The translations under genes were made by a program, and so were the position numbers. The notes beneath the pieces are model-generated. The model saw nothing but the letters and a program-made list of their open reading frames with translations, made no database searches and was not told where the DNA came from. A stretch of 64,000 nt of DNA from Enterobacter huaxiensis (GTDB lineage Bacteria; Pseudomonadota; Gammaproteobacteria; Enterobacterales; Enterobacteriaceae). The DNA is taken from positions 1,240,001-1,304,000 of the forward strand of contig NZ_CP043342.1 in the NCBI RefSeq assembly GCF_003594935.2, in the 5' to 3' direction. Numbering within the stretch: the stretch's first letter is position 1; each line of letters starts with the position of its first letter. Positions 51,785 through 61,700 of the stretch are shown here, piece after piece.

Positions 51785-52795
51785 ATGAATACTGAAGCCA
51801 CTCACGACCAAAATGAAGCACTCTCCACTGGCGTTCGTCTTCGCAACGCCCGTGAACAACTCGGACTCAGCCAGCAAGCCGTTGCGGAACGCTTGTGCCT
51901 GAAGGTTTCCACGGTTCGCGATATTGAAGAAGATAAGGCACCTGCCGATCTGGCTTCAACATTTCTGCGCGGTTATATCCGCTCTTACGCAAAACTGGTG
52001 CATATCCCCGAAGAAGAATTACTGCCGATGATGGAGAAGCAGGCCCCGGTCCGTGCAGCAAAAGTTGCGCCGATGCAGACCTTCTCTCTGGGAAAACGCC
52101 GTAAAAAACGTGACGGCTGGCTGATGAGCTTTACCTGGCTGGTGCTGTTTGTGGTGGTTGGCCTGACGGGCGCATGGTGGTGGCAAAACCACAAGGCGCA
52201 GCAGGAAGAGATCACCACGATGGCCGATCAGTCTTCGGCTGAGCTTAATCAATCCGGAAATGACAACGCACAAAGCGTGCCGTTGAATACGGACAGTGCG
52301 GCGACATCCCCTGAATCGCAGACGCCGACGACCGACGCGCCGGTAACCCAGCCAGCACAGACGCCAGAAGCTACGGCTAACGCCAGCCCTGCGGCTCCGG
52401 CCCAGGACCCGAACGCGGTGGTTTCGCCGTCCCAGGCTAACGTTGATACCGCGCCTGCAGCAACGGCAACGGCGGACAACGCTGCTGCTTCACTGCCAAC
52501 TGACCCGGCCGGCACCGCCGCGCCAGCCGCCGATCCTAACGCGCTGGTGATGAACTTTAGCGCTGACTGCTGGCTTGAAGTGACTGACGCAACCGGCAAA
52601 AAGCTGTTTAGCGGCCTGCAGCGTAAAGACGGCACGTTAAACCTAACCGGTCAGGCACCGTATAAACTTAAAATCGGCGCTCCGGCAGCGGTACAGATCC
52701 AGTATCAAGGAAAACCTGTCGACCTGAGCCGCTTTATCAGAACTAACCAGGTTGCACGTCTTACCGTTAATGCCGAACAATCAGCAGCACAGTAA
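51785..52795 (+). CDS. rodZ: Cytoskeleton protein RodZ
   Basis: A 336-residue bitopic membrane protein (E. coli 337). It links the MreB cytoskeleton to the cell-wall elongation machinery. Residues about 15-85 form a Cro/C1-type helix-turn-helix that binds MreB, a basic segment precedes the membrane helix at about 111-133, a long Ala/Pro/Thr-rich periplasmic linker follows (about 140-250), and a conserved C-terminal beta domain closes it ([16 protein letters not shown]). It lies 26 bases before ispG. Confidence 0.97.
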   Translation: MNTEATHDQNEALSTGVRLRNAREQLGLSQQAVAERLCLKVSTVRDIEEDKAPADLASTFLRGYIRSYAKLVHIPEEELLPMMEKQAPVRAAKVAPMQTFSLGKRRKKRDGWLMSFTWLVLFVVVGLTGAWWWQNHKAQQEEITTMADQSSAELNQSGNDNAQSVPLNTDSAATSPESQTPTTDAPVTQPAQTPEATANASPAAPAQDPNAVVSPSQANVDTAPAATATADNAAASLPTDPAGTAAPAADPNALVMNFSADCWLEVTDATGKKLFSGLQRKDGTLNLTGQAPYKLKIGAPAAVQIQYQGKPVDLSRFIRTNQVARLTVNAEQSAAQ

Positions 52796-52821
52796 CAGAC
52801 AGGCAACGCGGGAGATTTTTC

Positions 52822-53940
52822 ATGCATAACCAGGCTCCGATTCAACGTAGAAAATCGAAACGGATTTACGTTGGGAATGTGCCAGTCGGTGACGGCGCAC
52901 CCATCGCCGTCCAGTCGATGACCAATACGCGCACCACGGACGTGGAAGCGACGGTCAATCAAATCAAAGCATTAGAACGTGTGGGCGCGGACATCGTTCG
53001 CGTTTCCGTTCCAACCATGGATGCTGCTGAAGCCTTCAAGCTGATCAAACAGCAGGTCAGCGTTCCGCTGGTTGCGGATATCCACTTCGACTACCGCATC
53101 GCACTGAAAGTCGCCGAATACGGCGTGGATTGCCTGCGCATTAACCCGGGCAATATCGGTAGCGAAGAGCGTATTCGGACCGTTGTGGACTGCGCGCGCG
53201 ACAAAAATATTCCAATCCGTATCGGCGTGAATGCCGGTTCTCTGGAAAAAGATCTGCAGGAAAAATACGGTGAGCCAACGCCGCAGGCGCTGCTCGAATC
53301 CGCCATGCGCCATGTGGATCACCTCGATCGTCTCAACTTCGACCAGTTTAAAGTCAGCGTTAAAGCGTCAGACGTGTTCCTGGCGGTAGAGTCTTATCGC
53401 CTGCTGGCAAAACAGATCGATCAGCCGCTGCACCTCGGGATCACCGAAGCGGGGGGGCTGCGCAGCGGCTCCGTGAAATCAGCGATTGGTCTGGGTCTGC
53501 TGCTCTCGGAAGGCATTGGCGATACGCTGCGCGTTTCGCTGGCGGCCGATCCGGTAGAAGAGATCAAGGTCGGTTTCGATATCCTGAAATCACTGCGCAT
53601 TCGCGCGCGTGGGATCAACTTTATTGCCTGCCCAACCTGCTCGCGTCAGGAGTTTGATGTGATCGGGACGGTGAATGCCCTTGAGCAACGTCTGGAAGAC
53701 ATTATCACCCCAATGGATGTGTCCATCATCGGTTGCGTGGTGAATGGTCCGGGTGAAGCGCTGGTGTCAACCCTGGGCGTGACCGGCGGCAACAAGAAAA
53801 GTGGTCTTTATGAAGATGGCGTCCGCAAAGATCGTCTGGATAATAACGACATGATCGACCAGCTTGAAGCGCGCATTCGTGCCAAAGCGACGATGCTGGA
53901 TGAGACGCAGCGCATCAGCGTTCAGCAGGTTGAAAAATAA
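52822..53940 (+). CDS. ispG: 4-hydroxy-3-methylbut-2-enyl diphosphate synthase IspG
   Basis: A 372-residue [4Fe-4S] enzyme, same length as in E. coli, catalysing the penultimate step of the MEP isoprenoid pathway (reduction of MEcPP to HMBPP). The TIM-barrel domain comes first; the cluster cysteines are in ACPTCSRQ and [11 protein letters not shown] in the C-terminal domain. Confidence 0.98.
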   Translation: MHNQAPIQRRKSKRIYVGNVPVGDGAPIAVQSMTNTRTTDVEATVNQIKALERVGADIVRVSVPTMDAAEAFKLIKQQVSVPLVADIHFDYRIALKVAEYGVDCLRINPGNIGSEERIRTVVDCARDKNIPIRIGVNAGSLEKDLQEKYGEPTPQALLESAMRHVDHLDRLNFDQFKVSVKASDVFLAVESYRLLAKQIDQPLHLGITEAGGLRSGSVKSAIGLGLLLSEGIGDTLRVSLAADPVEEIKVGFDILKSLRIRARGINFIACPTCSRQEFDVIGTVNALEQRLEDIITPMDVSIIGCVVNGPGEALVSTLGVTGGNKKSGLYEDGVRKDRLDNNDMIDQLEARIRAKATMLDETQRISVQQVEK

Positions 53941-53944
53941 CGTG

Positions 53945-54020
53945 ATGGGAAGCGACTCGCTTCCCATGTATGATTGAACCCATTCTTTGGGTTTTTTTTG
54001 TATATAGAAAGAGAATAAAC
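53945..54020 (+). ncRNA. sroE: SroE-like RNA in the ispG-hisS interval
   Basis: E. coli encodes the small RNA SroE between ispG and hisS. Here the interval begins with the same long hairpin, ATGGGAAGCG (53945-53954) with CGCTTCCCAT (53958-53967), and shares the following GTATGATTGAACCC stretch. The second E. coli stem is replaced by a shorter hairpin. Whether a separate RNA is made is not visible. Confidence 0.45.
53977..53999 (+). terminator. Terminator-like hairpin between ispG and hisS
   Basis: AACCCA (53977-53982) pairs with TGGGTT (53988-53993), followed by a T-run to 53999. It lies 21 bases before hisS and may be a partial terminator. Confidence 0.6.
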
Positions 54021-55295
54021 GTGGCAAAAAACATTCAAGCCATCCGCGGCATGAACGATTATCTGCCTGGCGAAACCGCCATCTGGCAGCGCATTGAAGG
54101 CACACTGAAACAGGTGCTCGGCAGCTACGGTTACAGCGAAATCCGTTTGCCGATTGTAGAGCAGACCCCGTTATTCAAACGCGCGATCGGCGAAGTGACC
54201 GACGTGGTTGAAAAAGAGATGTATACCTTTGAGGACCGCAACGGCGATAGCCTGACGCTGCGTCCGGAAGGTACGGCGGGCTGCGTACGCGCCGGCATCG
54301 AACATGGTCTCCTGTACAATCAGGAGCAGCGCCTGTGGTATATCGGCCCGATGTTCCGCCACGAACGTCCGCAAAAAGGTCGCTATCGCCAGTTTAACCA
54401 GCTGGGTGTGGAAGTCTTTGGCCTGCAGGGGCCGGACATCGACGCTGAGCTGATCATGCTGACTGCACGCTGGTGGCGCGCGCTGGGTATATCTGAGCAT
54501 GTTTCTCTGGAGCTGAACTCTATCGGTTCTCTGGAAGCACGCGCTAACTACCGCGATGCGCTGGTGGCGTTCCTGGAACAGCATAAAGACAAGCTCGACG
54601 AAGACTGCAAACGCCGTATGTACAGCAACCCGCTGCGCGTTCTCGATTCCAAAAACGCTGAGGTGCAGGCGCTGCTAAACGATGCGCCAGCGCTGGGTGA
54701 TTACCTGGACGAAGAGTCGCGCGAGCACTTTGCCGGTCTGTGCAAGCTGCTGGAAGCCGCAGGCATTGCCTATACCGTTAACCAGCGCCTGGTGCGCGGT
54801 CTGGACTACTACAACCGTACCGTATTTGAGTGGGTCACCTCGAGTCTGGGTTCCCAGGGAACGGTCTGTGCAGGCGGTCGTTATGACGGTCTGGTTGAGC
54901 AGCTTGGCGGTCGTGCAGCACCGGCTGTTGGTTTCGCGATGGGCCTTGAGCGACTTGTTTTGCTGGTTCAGGCAGTTAATCCGGAATTTAAAGCAGATTC
55001 CGTTGTCGATATATACCTGGTGGCCTCAGGTGCGGATACGCAGCCTGCGGCGATGCAGCTTGCCGAACGCATTCGTGATGAAATGCCGGGCGTTAAGCTG
55101 ATGACCAACCATGGCGGCGGCAACTTCAAAAAACAGTTTGCTCGTGCCGATAAGTGGGGCGCAAGTATTGCACTGGTGCTGGGCGAGTCCGAAGTGGCTA
55201 ACGGCGAAGTGGTAGTGAAAGACCTGCGCTCTGGTGAGCAAACAACGGTAACGCAGGACGGCGTTGCGGCGCACTTGCGCACTCTATTGGGCTAA
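54021..55295 (+). CDS. hisS: Histidyl-tRNA synthetase
   Basis: A 424-residue class II aminoacyl-tRNA synthetase, same length as in E. coli. It begins with GTG at 54021 ([16 protein letters not shown]) preceded by AAGAGAA. Class II motif 2 ([17 protein letters not shown]) and the histidine-specific [15 protein letters not shown] are clear; the anticodon-binding domain is C-terminal. Confidence 0.98.
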   Translation: MAKNIQAIRGMNDYLPGETAIWQRIEGTLKQVLGSYGYSEIRLPIVEQTPLFKRAIGEVTDVVEKEMYTFEDRNGDSLTLRPEGTAGCVRAGIEHGLLYNQEQRLWYIGPMFRHERPQKGRYRQFNQLGVEVFGLQGPDIDAELIMLTARWWRALGISEHVSLELNSIGSLEARANYRDALVAFLEQHKDKLDEDCKRRMYSNPLRVLDSKNAEVQALLNDAPALGDYLDEESREHFAGLCKLLEAAGIAYTVNQRLVRGLDYYNRTVFEWVTSSLGSQGTVCAGGRYDGLVEQLGGRAAPAVGFAMGLERLVLLVQAVNPEFKADSVVDIYLVASGADTQPAAMQLAERIRDEMPGVKLMTNHGGGNFKKQFARADKWGASIALVLGESEVANGEVVVKDLRSGEQTTVTQDGVAAHLRTLLG

Positions 55296-55308
55296 GGAGA
55301 AAGACTGC

Positions 55309-55929
55309 GTGGAAATGTACGAGAACGAACACGACCAGGTCGACGCGATTAAACGCTTCTTTGCTGAAAACGGCAAAGCATTGGTTGTTGGAGTTATTTT
55401 AGGTGTGGGTGCACTGATTGGCTGGCGTTACTGGAACAGCCACCAGGCTGATTCCGCTCGCGGCTCGTCTCTGAGCTACGAAAACACCGTTAGCGCCATT
55501 CGTGCCGATCAGCCGCAAACGCTGGCTGCAGCCGAAAAATTTGCCGCTGACAATAAAAACACCTACGGTGCGTTGGCCGCGCTGGAAGTGGCTCAGCAGT
55601 ACGTTGACAAGAACGAGCTGGACAAAGCGGCCGCACAGCTGTCGCAGGGTCTGGCGGCTGCAAGCGATGAAAATCTGAAAGCGGTTATCAACCTGCGCCT
55701 GGCACGTATTCAGGTTCAGCAGAAAAAAGCCGATGACGCGTTAAAAACGCTCGAAACCATCAAAGGCGAAGGTTTTGCTGCCATTGTTGCCGATCTTCGC
55801 GGTGAAGCACTGCTGAGTAAAGGTGACAAAGCGGGCGCGCGTAAAGCGTGGCAAGCTGGCGTAGATAGCAAAGCTTCACCTGCGCTGAGCGAAATGATGC
55901 AGATGAAAATAAATAATTTGTCCGTCTGA
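55309..55929 (+). CDS. yfgM: YfgM, SecYEG-associated ancillary chaperone
   Basis: A 206-residue inner-membrane protein, same length as in E. coli. In E. coli it associates with the SecYEG translocon and PpiD and helps periplasmic proteins fold. A membrane helix lies at about residues 24-40 (ALVVGVILGVGALIGWRYW), followed by a TPR-like periplasmic domain. The start is GTG at 55309 with AAGGAGA upstream; in-frame ATG at 55315 is an alternative. Confidence 0.95.
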   Translation: MEMYENEHDQVDAIKRFFAENGKALVVGVILGVGALIGWRYWNSHQADSARGSSLSYENTVSAIRADQPQTLAAAEKFAADNKNTYGALAALEVAQQYVDKNELDKAAAQLSQGLAAASDENLKAVINLRLARIQVQQKKADDALKTLETIKGEGFAAIVADLRGEALLSKGDKAGARKAWQAGVDSKASPALSEMMQMKINNLSV

Positions 55930-55939
55930 GAGGGACCCA

Positions 55940-57118
55940 ATGCAATTGCGTAAATTACTTCTGTCAGGACTGCTTTCTGTTACGTTATTGAGTGGTTGTT
56001 CACTGTTCAGTGGCGAAGAAGATATTGTAAAAATGTCCCCGCTGCCGACGGTTGAAAACCAGTTTACCCCATCCACCGCATGGAACACCTCCGTGGGTGA
56101 TGGTATTGGCGATTTCTATTCCAACCTGCATCCGGCATTTGCCGACGGCGTTGTCTATGCGGCAGACCGCAAAGGCACCGTCAAAGCGCTGAACAGTGAT
56201 GACGGGAAGGAAGTCTGGTCCGTTAACCTGGCGGAAAAAGACGGCTGGTTTTCCCGCAAATCAGCACTGCTCTCTGGCGGCCTGACGGTTGCCGGTGGTC
56301 ACGTGTATGTGGGTAGCGAAAAAGCGCAGGTTTATGCGCTGAACGCCAGCGATGGTTCTGTTGCCTGGCAAACCTCGGTTGCCGGTGAATCTCTGTCTCG
56401 TCCGGTAGTGAGCGACGGCCTGGTGCTGATCCACACCAGCAACGGGCAGCTGCAGGCGCTCAACGAAGCGGATGGTCTGGTGAAATGGACGGTCAACCTG
56501 GACATGCCAGCGCTGTCTCTGCGTGGTGAATCAGCCCCGGCAGTTGCATTTGGTGCTGCTATCGTCGGCGGTGACAATGGCCGCGTGAGCGCGGTTCTGA
56601 TGCAGCAGGGCCAGCTGATTTGGCAGCAGCGTATCTCTCAGGCGACGGGTTCAACTGAAATTGACCGTCTGAGCGATGTAGACACTACCCCTGTCATTGT
56701 TGACGGCGTTGTTTATGCGCTGGCCTACAACGGTAACCTGACCGCACTGGATCTGCGCAGTGGCCAGATCATGTGGAAACGTGAGCTGGGCTCGGTGAAC
56801 GATTTCGTGGTTGAGGGTAACCGTATTTATATGGTCGATCAGAACGATCGTCTGCTGGCGTTGAACACCGAAGGCGGCGTAACCCTGTGGACGCAGAGCG
56901 ATCTGCTGCACCGCTTGCTGACCGCACCGGTACTGTATAACGGTAGCCTGGTTGTGGGTGATAGCGAAGGTTACATGCACTGGGTTGACCCGGAAACGGG
57001 CCGCTTCACGGCGCAGCAAAAAGTCGACAGCTCCGGCTTCCTGACGGATCCGGTTGTGGCTGACGGCAAGCTGCTGATTCAGGCAAAAGACGGCACGCTG
57101 TACGCGATCACGCGTTAA
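55940..57118 (+). CDS. bamB: Outer-membrane assembly lipoprotein BamB
   Basis: A 392-residue lipoprotein, same length as in E. coli. The signal peptide ends in LLSGC. The rest is an eight-bladed PQQ-type beta-propeller, with repeating AxDGxxxW-like blades (YALNASDGSVAWQT, TALDLRSGQIMWKR). It is part of the Bam complex, binding BamA and helping insert beta-barrel proteins. It lies ten bases after yfgM. Confidence 0.98.
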   Translation: MQLRKLLLSGLLSVTLLSGCSLFSGEEDIVKMSPLPTVENQFTPSTAWNTSVGDGIGDFYSNLHPAFADGVVYAADRKGTVKALNSDDGKEVWSVNLAEKDGWFSRKSALLSGGLTVAGGHVYVGSEKAQVYALNASDGSVAWQTSVAGESLSRPVVSDGLVLIHTSNGQLQALNEADGLVKWTVNLDMPALSLRGESAPAVAFGAAIVGGDNGRVSAVLMQQGQLIWQQRISQATGSTEIDRLSDVDTTPVIVDGVVYALAYNGNLTALDLRSGQIMWKRELGSVNDFVVEGNRIYMVDQNDRLLALNTEGGVTLWTQSDLLHRLLTAPVLYNGSLVVGDSEGYMHWVDPETGRFTAQQKVDSSGFLTDPVVADGKLLIQAKDGTLYAITR

Positions 57119-57142
57119 TTACCCAGCGGTTGTAGTATACTA

Positions 57143-57172
57143 AACGGCTCCTGTTCACTCAGGAGCCGTTTT
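57143..57172 (+). terminator. Hairpin between bamB and der
   Basis: AACGGCTCCT (57143-57152) pairs perfectly with AGGAGCCGTT (57161-57170), with only two further T residues. A weak terminator or attenuator; der is probably partly read through from bamB. Confidence 0.6.
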
Positions 57173-57230
57173 GACATTTTTAAAAACGCCGCAAAAGCGA
57201 CGTTTATTTGAATTTTATGAGGCTTCAAAC

Positions 57231-58712
57231 ATGGTACCTGTGGTCGCGCTTGTCGGGCGCCCTAACGTTGGAAAATCCACTCTTTTTAACCGTTTAACAC
57301 GCACCCGTGATGCGCTGGTTGCGGATTTCCCGGGGCTGACGCGTGACCGTAAGTACGGTCGTGCAGAGGTGGAAGGACGCGAGTTCATCTGTATCGATAC
57401 CGGTGGTATTGACGGTACGGAAGACGGCGTTGAAACCCGCATGGCGGAACAGTCTCTGCTGGCGATTGAAGAAGCGGACGTGGTGCTGTTCATGGTGGAT
57501 GCCCGTGCGGGCCTGATGCCTGCAGACTCCGCTATTGCAAAACATCTGCGCGCGCGTGAAAAGCCAACCTTCCTGGTGGCGAACAAAACTGACGGCATCG
57601 ATGCCGATCAGGCCGTCGCGGATTTCTGGTCTTTAGGCCTGGGTGATATTTACCCTATCGCGGCATCTCACGGCCGCGGCGTCACCAGCCTGCTGGAAAC
57701 CGTTCTTCTGCCGTGGGTTGACGAAGTAAACCCGCCGGAAGAAGTGGACGAAGACGCTGAATACTGGGCGCAGTTTGAAGACGCTGAAGACGCTGAAGAG
57801 GGCGAAGAAGAGCCTGAAGAGACCTTCAACCCGCAGGATCTGCCGATCAAACTGGCTATCGTCGGGCGTCCAAACGTAGGTAAGTCTACGCTTACTAACC
57901 GTATTCTCGGTGAAGAACGTGTGGTGGTCTACGACATGCCGGGCACTACGCGTGACAGTATCTACATCCCAATGCAGCGCGATGAGCGCGAGTTTGTCCT
58001 CATCGACACCGCGGGCGTGCGTAAGCGTGGGAAAATCACCGATGTGGTGGAAAAATTCTCCGTTATCAAAACCCTGCAGGCGATTGAAGACGCTAACGTG
58101 GTGCTGCTGGTTATCGACGCGCGCGAAGGTATCTCCGATCAGGATCTCTCTCTGCTCGGGTTTATCCTGAATAGTGGGCGCTCACTGGTGATTGTGGTCA
58201 ACAAGTGGGATGGCCTGAGCAACGAAGTAAGAGAGCAGGTAAAAGAGACCCTGGACTTCCGTCTGGGCTTTATCGATTTTGCTCGCGTGCACTTCATCTC
58301 TGCCCTGCACGGCAGCGGTGTAGGCAACCTGTTCGAATCCGTTCGTGAAGCCTACGACAGCTCCACCCGTCGCCAGAGCACGGCAATGCTGACCCGAATC
58401 ATGACCATGGCGGCAGAAGACCACCAGCCGCCGCTGGTGCGTGGCCGTCGCGTGAAGCTGAAATACGCCCACGCCGGGGGATATAACCCGCCAATCGTGG
58501 TGATTCACGGCAACCAGGTGAAAGACCTGCCGGATTCCTACAAGCGCTACCTGATGAACTACTTCCGTAAATCACTGGACGTAATGGGAACGCCGATCCG
58601 TATTCAGTTCAAGGAAGGGGAAAACCCGTTCGCGAATAAACGCAATACGCTGACGCCAAACCAGATGCGTAAGCGTAAGCGTTTGATCAAGCATATTAAG
58701 AAAAGCAAGTAA
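57231..58712 (+). CDS. der: Ribosome assembly GTPase Der (EngA)
   Basis: A 493-residue protein with two tandem GTPase domains (E. coli 490). Each domain has a GRPNVGKS P-loop and DTxG/NKxD motifs; they are joined by a strongly acidic linker (about 165-200) and followed by a KH-like domain. Der is essential for maturation of the 50S subunit. The start at 57231 ([16 protein letters not shown]) has GAGG upstream; an in-frame start at 57171 is less likely. Confidence 0.98.
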   Translation: MVPVVALVGRPNVGKSTLFNRLTRTRDALVADFPGLTRDRKYGRAEVEGREFICIDTGGIDGTEDGVETRMAEQSLLAIEEADVVLFMVDARAGLMPADSAIAKHLRAREKPTFLVANKTDGIDADQAVADFWSLGLGDIYPIAASHGRGVTSLLETVLLPWVDEVNPPEEVDEDAEYWAQFEDAEDAEEGEEEPEETFNPQDLPIKLAIVGRPNVGKSTLTNRILGEERVVVYDMPGTTRDSIYIPMQRDEREFVLIDTAGVRKRGKITDVVEKFSVIKTLQAIEDANVVLLVIDAREGISDQDLSLLGFILNSGRSLVIVVNKWDGLSNEVREQVKETLDFRLGFIDFARVHFISALHGSGVGNLFESVREAYDSSTRRQSTAMLTRIMTMAAEDHQPPLVRGRRVKLKYAHAGGYNPPIVVIHGNQVKDLPDSYKRYLMNYFRKSLDVMGTPIRIQFKEGENPFANKRNTLTPNQMRKRKRLIKHIKKSK

Positions 58713-58730
58713 TCACTGCCGATCTTACGA

Positions 58731-58758
58731 AAACCCGCGCCCGTCGCGGGTTTTTTTT
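58731..58758 (+). terminator. der terminator
   Basis: CCCGCG (58734-58739) pairs with CGCGGG (58745-58750), followed by eight T residues: a strong intrinsic terminator. Confidence 0.9.
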
Positions 58759-58786
58759 CATCCTTTCAAAGCACCTGTTATCCCTG

Positions 58787-58802
58787 TGTGATGTCAATCA
58801 CT
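58787..58802 (+). promoter_or_regulatory. Candidate cAMP-CRP site of the peptide transporter gene
   Basis: TGTGATGTCAATCACT fits TGTGA-N6-TCACA with one mismatch. It is about 210 bases upstream of the gene, which is far, so it may act on a distal promoter. Confidence 0.5.
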
Positions 58803-58833
58803 ATTCATTTTTAACCATGTTTAAATCTAAGAA

Positions 58834-58892
58834 ACTAGACAATCATCGAATTTTCATCTTAAAGTCCAGGGTCCGGTACTAGACAAAACTAG
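58834..58892 (+). promoter_or_regulatory. Repeated CTAG motif, possible operator
   Basis: ACTAGACAA occurs twice, at 58834-58842 and 58878-58886 (44 bases apart), and a third CTAG lies at 58889-58892. The second and third form a dyad, CTAG-N6-CTAG with flanking GG and CC. CTAG is rare in enterobacterial DNA, so three in 60 bases suggest a protein-binding site. Confidence 0.4.
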
Positions 58893-59012
58893 CGCCTGGT
58901 TATCAAATGGTTAACTAAATTTTCGCCGCCTGTAAAAAATCGGTCAGATACGTAACTGGCCGGCGTACAGGATGGTGCTTACAAGCACGACACATACCTT
59001 TTCGGGAGAATT

Positions 59013-60557
59013 ATGCAATCCTCTGTTAATCAAAAAGAAAGCCGAACGTTCTTCGGCCATCCGTATCCGCTCGGTTCGCTGTTCTTCACCGAGATGTGGG
59101 AACGTTTCTCGTTTTACGGCATTCGCCCGCTACTGATCCTGTTTATGGCTGCGACCGTCTATGACGGCGGAATGGGGCTGGCGCGTGAAAACGCCTCGGC
59201 GATTGTGGGTATCTTCGCGGGAACCATGTACCTGGCGGCGCTGCCGGGCGGCTGGCTGGCGGATAACTGGCTCGGTCAGCAGAGAGCCGTCTGGTACGGT
59301 TCAATTCTGATTGCGCTCGGCCATCTGTCAATTGCGCTGTCCGCCATTATGGGCGACAACCTGTTCTTCATCGGCCTGATGTTCATTGTGCTCGGTTCTG
59401 GCCTGTTCAAGACCTGTATTTCGGTTATGGTCGGTACCCTGTATAAAAAAGGCGATGCGCGCCGTGACGGAGGTTTCTCGCTGTTCTACATGGGCATCAA
59501 CATGGGCTCATTCATTGCGCCATTGATTTCCGGCTGGCTGATCAAAACGCACGGCTGGCACTGGGGCTTTGGCATCGGCGGCATCGGGATGCTGGTGGCG
59601 CTTATTATCTTCCGCGTGTTTGCCGTTCCGGCGATGAAGCGCTATGACAGCGAAGTTGGCCTGGACTCCACCTGGAACAGCCCGGTAGTGAAGCGCAACG
59701 GCGTAGGGGCGTGGCTGCTGGCGCTGGCAGTGGGCGTCATCATCATTGTGACCCTGATAGCGCAGGGCGTGATTGTCATCAACCCGGTGGCGGTTGCCAG
59801 CGTGCTGGTCTACGTGATTGCCGCTTCTGTTGCGCTCTACTTTATCTATCTGTTCATTTTCGCGGGCCTAAACCGTAAAGAGCGCGCCCGACTGCTGGTC
59901 TGCTTTATTCTGCTGGTCTCTGCCGCGTTCTTCTGGTCTGCGTTTGAGCAGAAGCCAACGTCGTTCAACCTGTTTGCCAACGACTACACTAACCGCATGA
60001 TTGGAGATTTTGAAATTCCGGCGGTGTGGTTCCAGTCGATCAATGCTCTGTTCATCATTCTGCTGGCGCCGGTGTTTAGCTGGGCATGGCCGAAGCTTGC
60101 CAGCAAAAATATTCGCCCGAGCAGCATCACCAAGTTTGTTATCGGTATTCTCTGTGCCGCAGCAGGTTTTGGCCTGATGATGCTCGCCGCCCAGAACGTG
60201 CTGAGCAACGGTGGGGCAGGCGTTTCTCCGTTCTGGCTGGTAGGCAGTATCCTGATGCTGACCCTCGGCGAGCTGTGCCTGAGCCCGATTGGTCTGGCGA
60301 CCATGACGCTGCTGGCGCCGGAAAGAATGCGCGGCCAGATGATGGGACTGTGGTTCTGTGCGAGCGCGCTGGGTAACCTGGCGGCTGGCCTGATCGGTGG
60401 TCACGTGAAGGCCGATCAGCTGGATATGCTGCCGGATCTCTTCGCGCGCTGCTCCATCGCGCTGCTGATTTGCGCCGCGGTTCTGATCGTCCTCATTGTT
60501 CCGGTGCGCCGCATGCTGGAAAATGCGCAAACTAAGCCGGCTGCTAACGCCTCATAA
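59013..60557 (+). CDS. POT-family (PTR2) proton-dependent oligopeptide transporter
   Basis: A 514-residue membrane protein with about fourteen hydrophobic segments. The family signature ExxER is at EMWERFSFYG near residue 26, and the region FKTCISVMVGTLYKKGDARRDGGFSLFYMGINMG carries the conserved cytoplasmic motif. These carriers import di- and tripeptides with protons. It is not one of the four Dtp genes at this location in E. coli. The start at 59013 has GGGAGAA upstream. It is 58 bases before the Gfo/Idh gene, with a hairpin between them. Confidence 0.9.
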   Translation: MQSSVNQKESRTFFGHPYPLGSLFFTEMWERFSFYGIRPLLILFMAATVYDGGMGLARENASAIVGIFAGTMYLAALPGGWLADNWLGQQRAVWYGSILIALGHLSIALSAIMGDNLFFIGLMFIVLGSGLFKTCISVMVGTLYKKGDARRDGGFSLFYMGINMGSFIAPLISGWLIKTHGWHWGFGIGGIGMLVALIIFRVFAVPAMKRYDSEVGLDSTWNSPVVKRNGVGAWLLALAVGVIIIVTLIAQGVIVINPVAVASVLVYVIAASVALYFIYLFIFAGLNRKERARLLVCFILLVSAAFFWSAFEQKPTSFNLFANDYTNRMIGDFEIPAVWFQSINALFIILLAPVFSWAWPKLASKNIRPSSITKFVIGILCAAAGFGLMMLAAQNVLSNGGAGVSPFWLVGSILMLTLGELCLSPIGLATMTLLAPERMRGQMMGLWFCASALGNLAAGLIGGHVKADQLDMLPDLFARCSIALLICAAVLIVLIVPVRRMLENAQTKPAANAS

Positions 60558-60565
60558 ACCTCAGC

Positions 60566-60594
60566 GTGCCGGGGCAGGCGTTACGCCCCGGCAC
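60566..60594 (+). repeat. Stem-loop between the peptide transporter and Gfo/Idh genes
   Basis: GTGCCGGGGC (60566-60575) pairs perfectly with GCCCCGGCAC (60585-60594). There is no T-run after it, so it may stabilise the upstream mRNA rather than terminate. Confidence 0.6.
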
Positions 60595-60615
60595 CGTATT
60601 CCCTGAGGTAAAACT

Positions 60616-61650
60616 ATGCAGTTAGGATTTGTTGGTCTGGGCGCGGTAGTGGAAACCGCGTATCTGCCCGCGTTGCGTACCCTTTTGGGTCACCCGGTTC
60701 GCTGTTTCGGGTTCGATGTTCTCCCCACAAAACACCCTGAAGGCATCACGCGCTGCGCGTCGCTTGCAGAGCTTCTTGCCGTACCGCTCGATACCCTGTT
60801 TATCACCACCGCATCGCTGCACCATCTTGAGGTGCTGGAGCAGGCCATTGCCTCGCCCGTGCCGCGCATTGTGGTTGAAAAACCGATTGTCGCCACGCTT
60901 TCTCAAATCGAAAAGCTCAACGCGCTACTGGCCATGCCCGATGTGGCGCCCCGCGTGCTGGCGCTCGACCACTGGATGGCGCGCATCGAAACGGTGAAGC
61001 GGTCGCTGGTTGGCAATGTCTCTGACATCGTCAAAATCGACGGCTTTTTGCAGGAGCCGAGCGGATATAACGCAGCAGGAGAACCCATCGCGCTTAACTT
61101 TGCCACCGGCGAGCCGGATACCCGAACGCTTCGCCACCCTGATGGCGTAATTCTTGATATCGGTACGCACGTGCTGGCGATGCTGCGTGAAACGGTGCGT
61201 TATCTGGGCGGGAATGACGATATGACCCTGCAGGTCGTCACGGCTAAAGACCGCCTGGGATGCCCTATAGCAAAAGGCGACATGACCACGGCGGAAGGTG
61301 AGGCGCATCTTCAGGGACATATCAGCGGCGTGCCGGTGGATATCTGGCTTAACAAATACGCAGGACCGGCCGGCGGGCAAAAGGGGTTACGCTTCTGCCT
61401 GCGCGACGGGCGCATCATCAGCCATAACCGGCGCGGCGCTGAAGATGTGCTGGAGCTGATCGATGGCGACACGCGTCACTGCTGGACAATTCCCGGCACG
61501 ATCTACGCGCACTGCCTTGCGGAGCAGATCCTGGGCGCCAAAAGCCTGTTTGAGCGGGATCCGCAAGAGGTGAGCCGCACGACGCGCCGCAGGATAGCGG
61601 AAGTGGAACTGCTGCTGGCGTTACAGCAACAGCTGCGTGGCCCGCACTGA
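60616..61650 (+). CDS. Gfo/Idh/MocA-family NAD(P)-dependent oxidoreductase
   Basis: A 344-residue protein. The N-terminal Rossmann fold starts GFVGLGAVVETAYLPAL, and the family's EKP motif appears as VVEKPIVATLSQIEKL near residue 89; a C-terminal alpha/beta domain follows with LDIGTHVLAMLRE. Members oxidise or reduce sugars, inositols and their derivatives. The substrate here cannot be read from sequence. It lies downstream of the peptide transporter gene in the same direction and may be co-transcribed. I do not recognise a specific gene. Confidence 0.8.
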   Translation: MQLGFVGLGAVVETAYLPALRTLLGHPVRCFGFDVLPTKHPEGITRCASLAELLAVPLDTLFITTASLHHLEVLEQAIASPVPRIVVEKPIVATLSQIEKLNALLAMPDVAPRVLALDHWMARIETVKRSLVGNVSDIVKIDGFLQEPSGYNAAGEPIALNFATGEPDTRTLRHPDGVILDIGTHVLAMLRETVRYLGGNDDMTLQVVTAKDRLGCPIAKGDMTTAEGEAHLQGHISGVPVDIWLNKYAGPAGGQKGLRFCLRDGRIISHNRRGAEDVLELIDGDTRHCWTIPGTIYAHCLAEQILGAKSLFERDPQEVSRTTRRRIAEVELLLALQQQLRGPH

Positions 61651-61700
61651 ACGTGACGTGGTAAAATAATCGCAGACCTCAACGCTTTGAAGGAGTCACC

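Larger units (their letters stand above)
58713..59012 (+). other. Interval upstream of the peptide transporter gene
   Basis: This 300-base interval holds the der terminator, a candidate CRP site (58787-58802) and a cluster of three CTAG tetramers (58835, 58879, 58889). I see no gene in it. Confidence 0.65.

Noticed and set aside
57171..57176. TTGACA as a -35 element for der
   Set aside because: No acceptable -10 hexamer lies 16-18 bases downstream.
58878..58892. TrpR operator
   Set aside because: CTAG spacing is N6 rather than N4 and the outer bases differ from the TrpR dyad.
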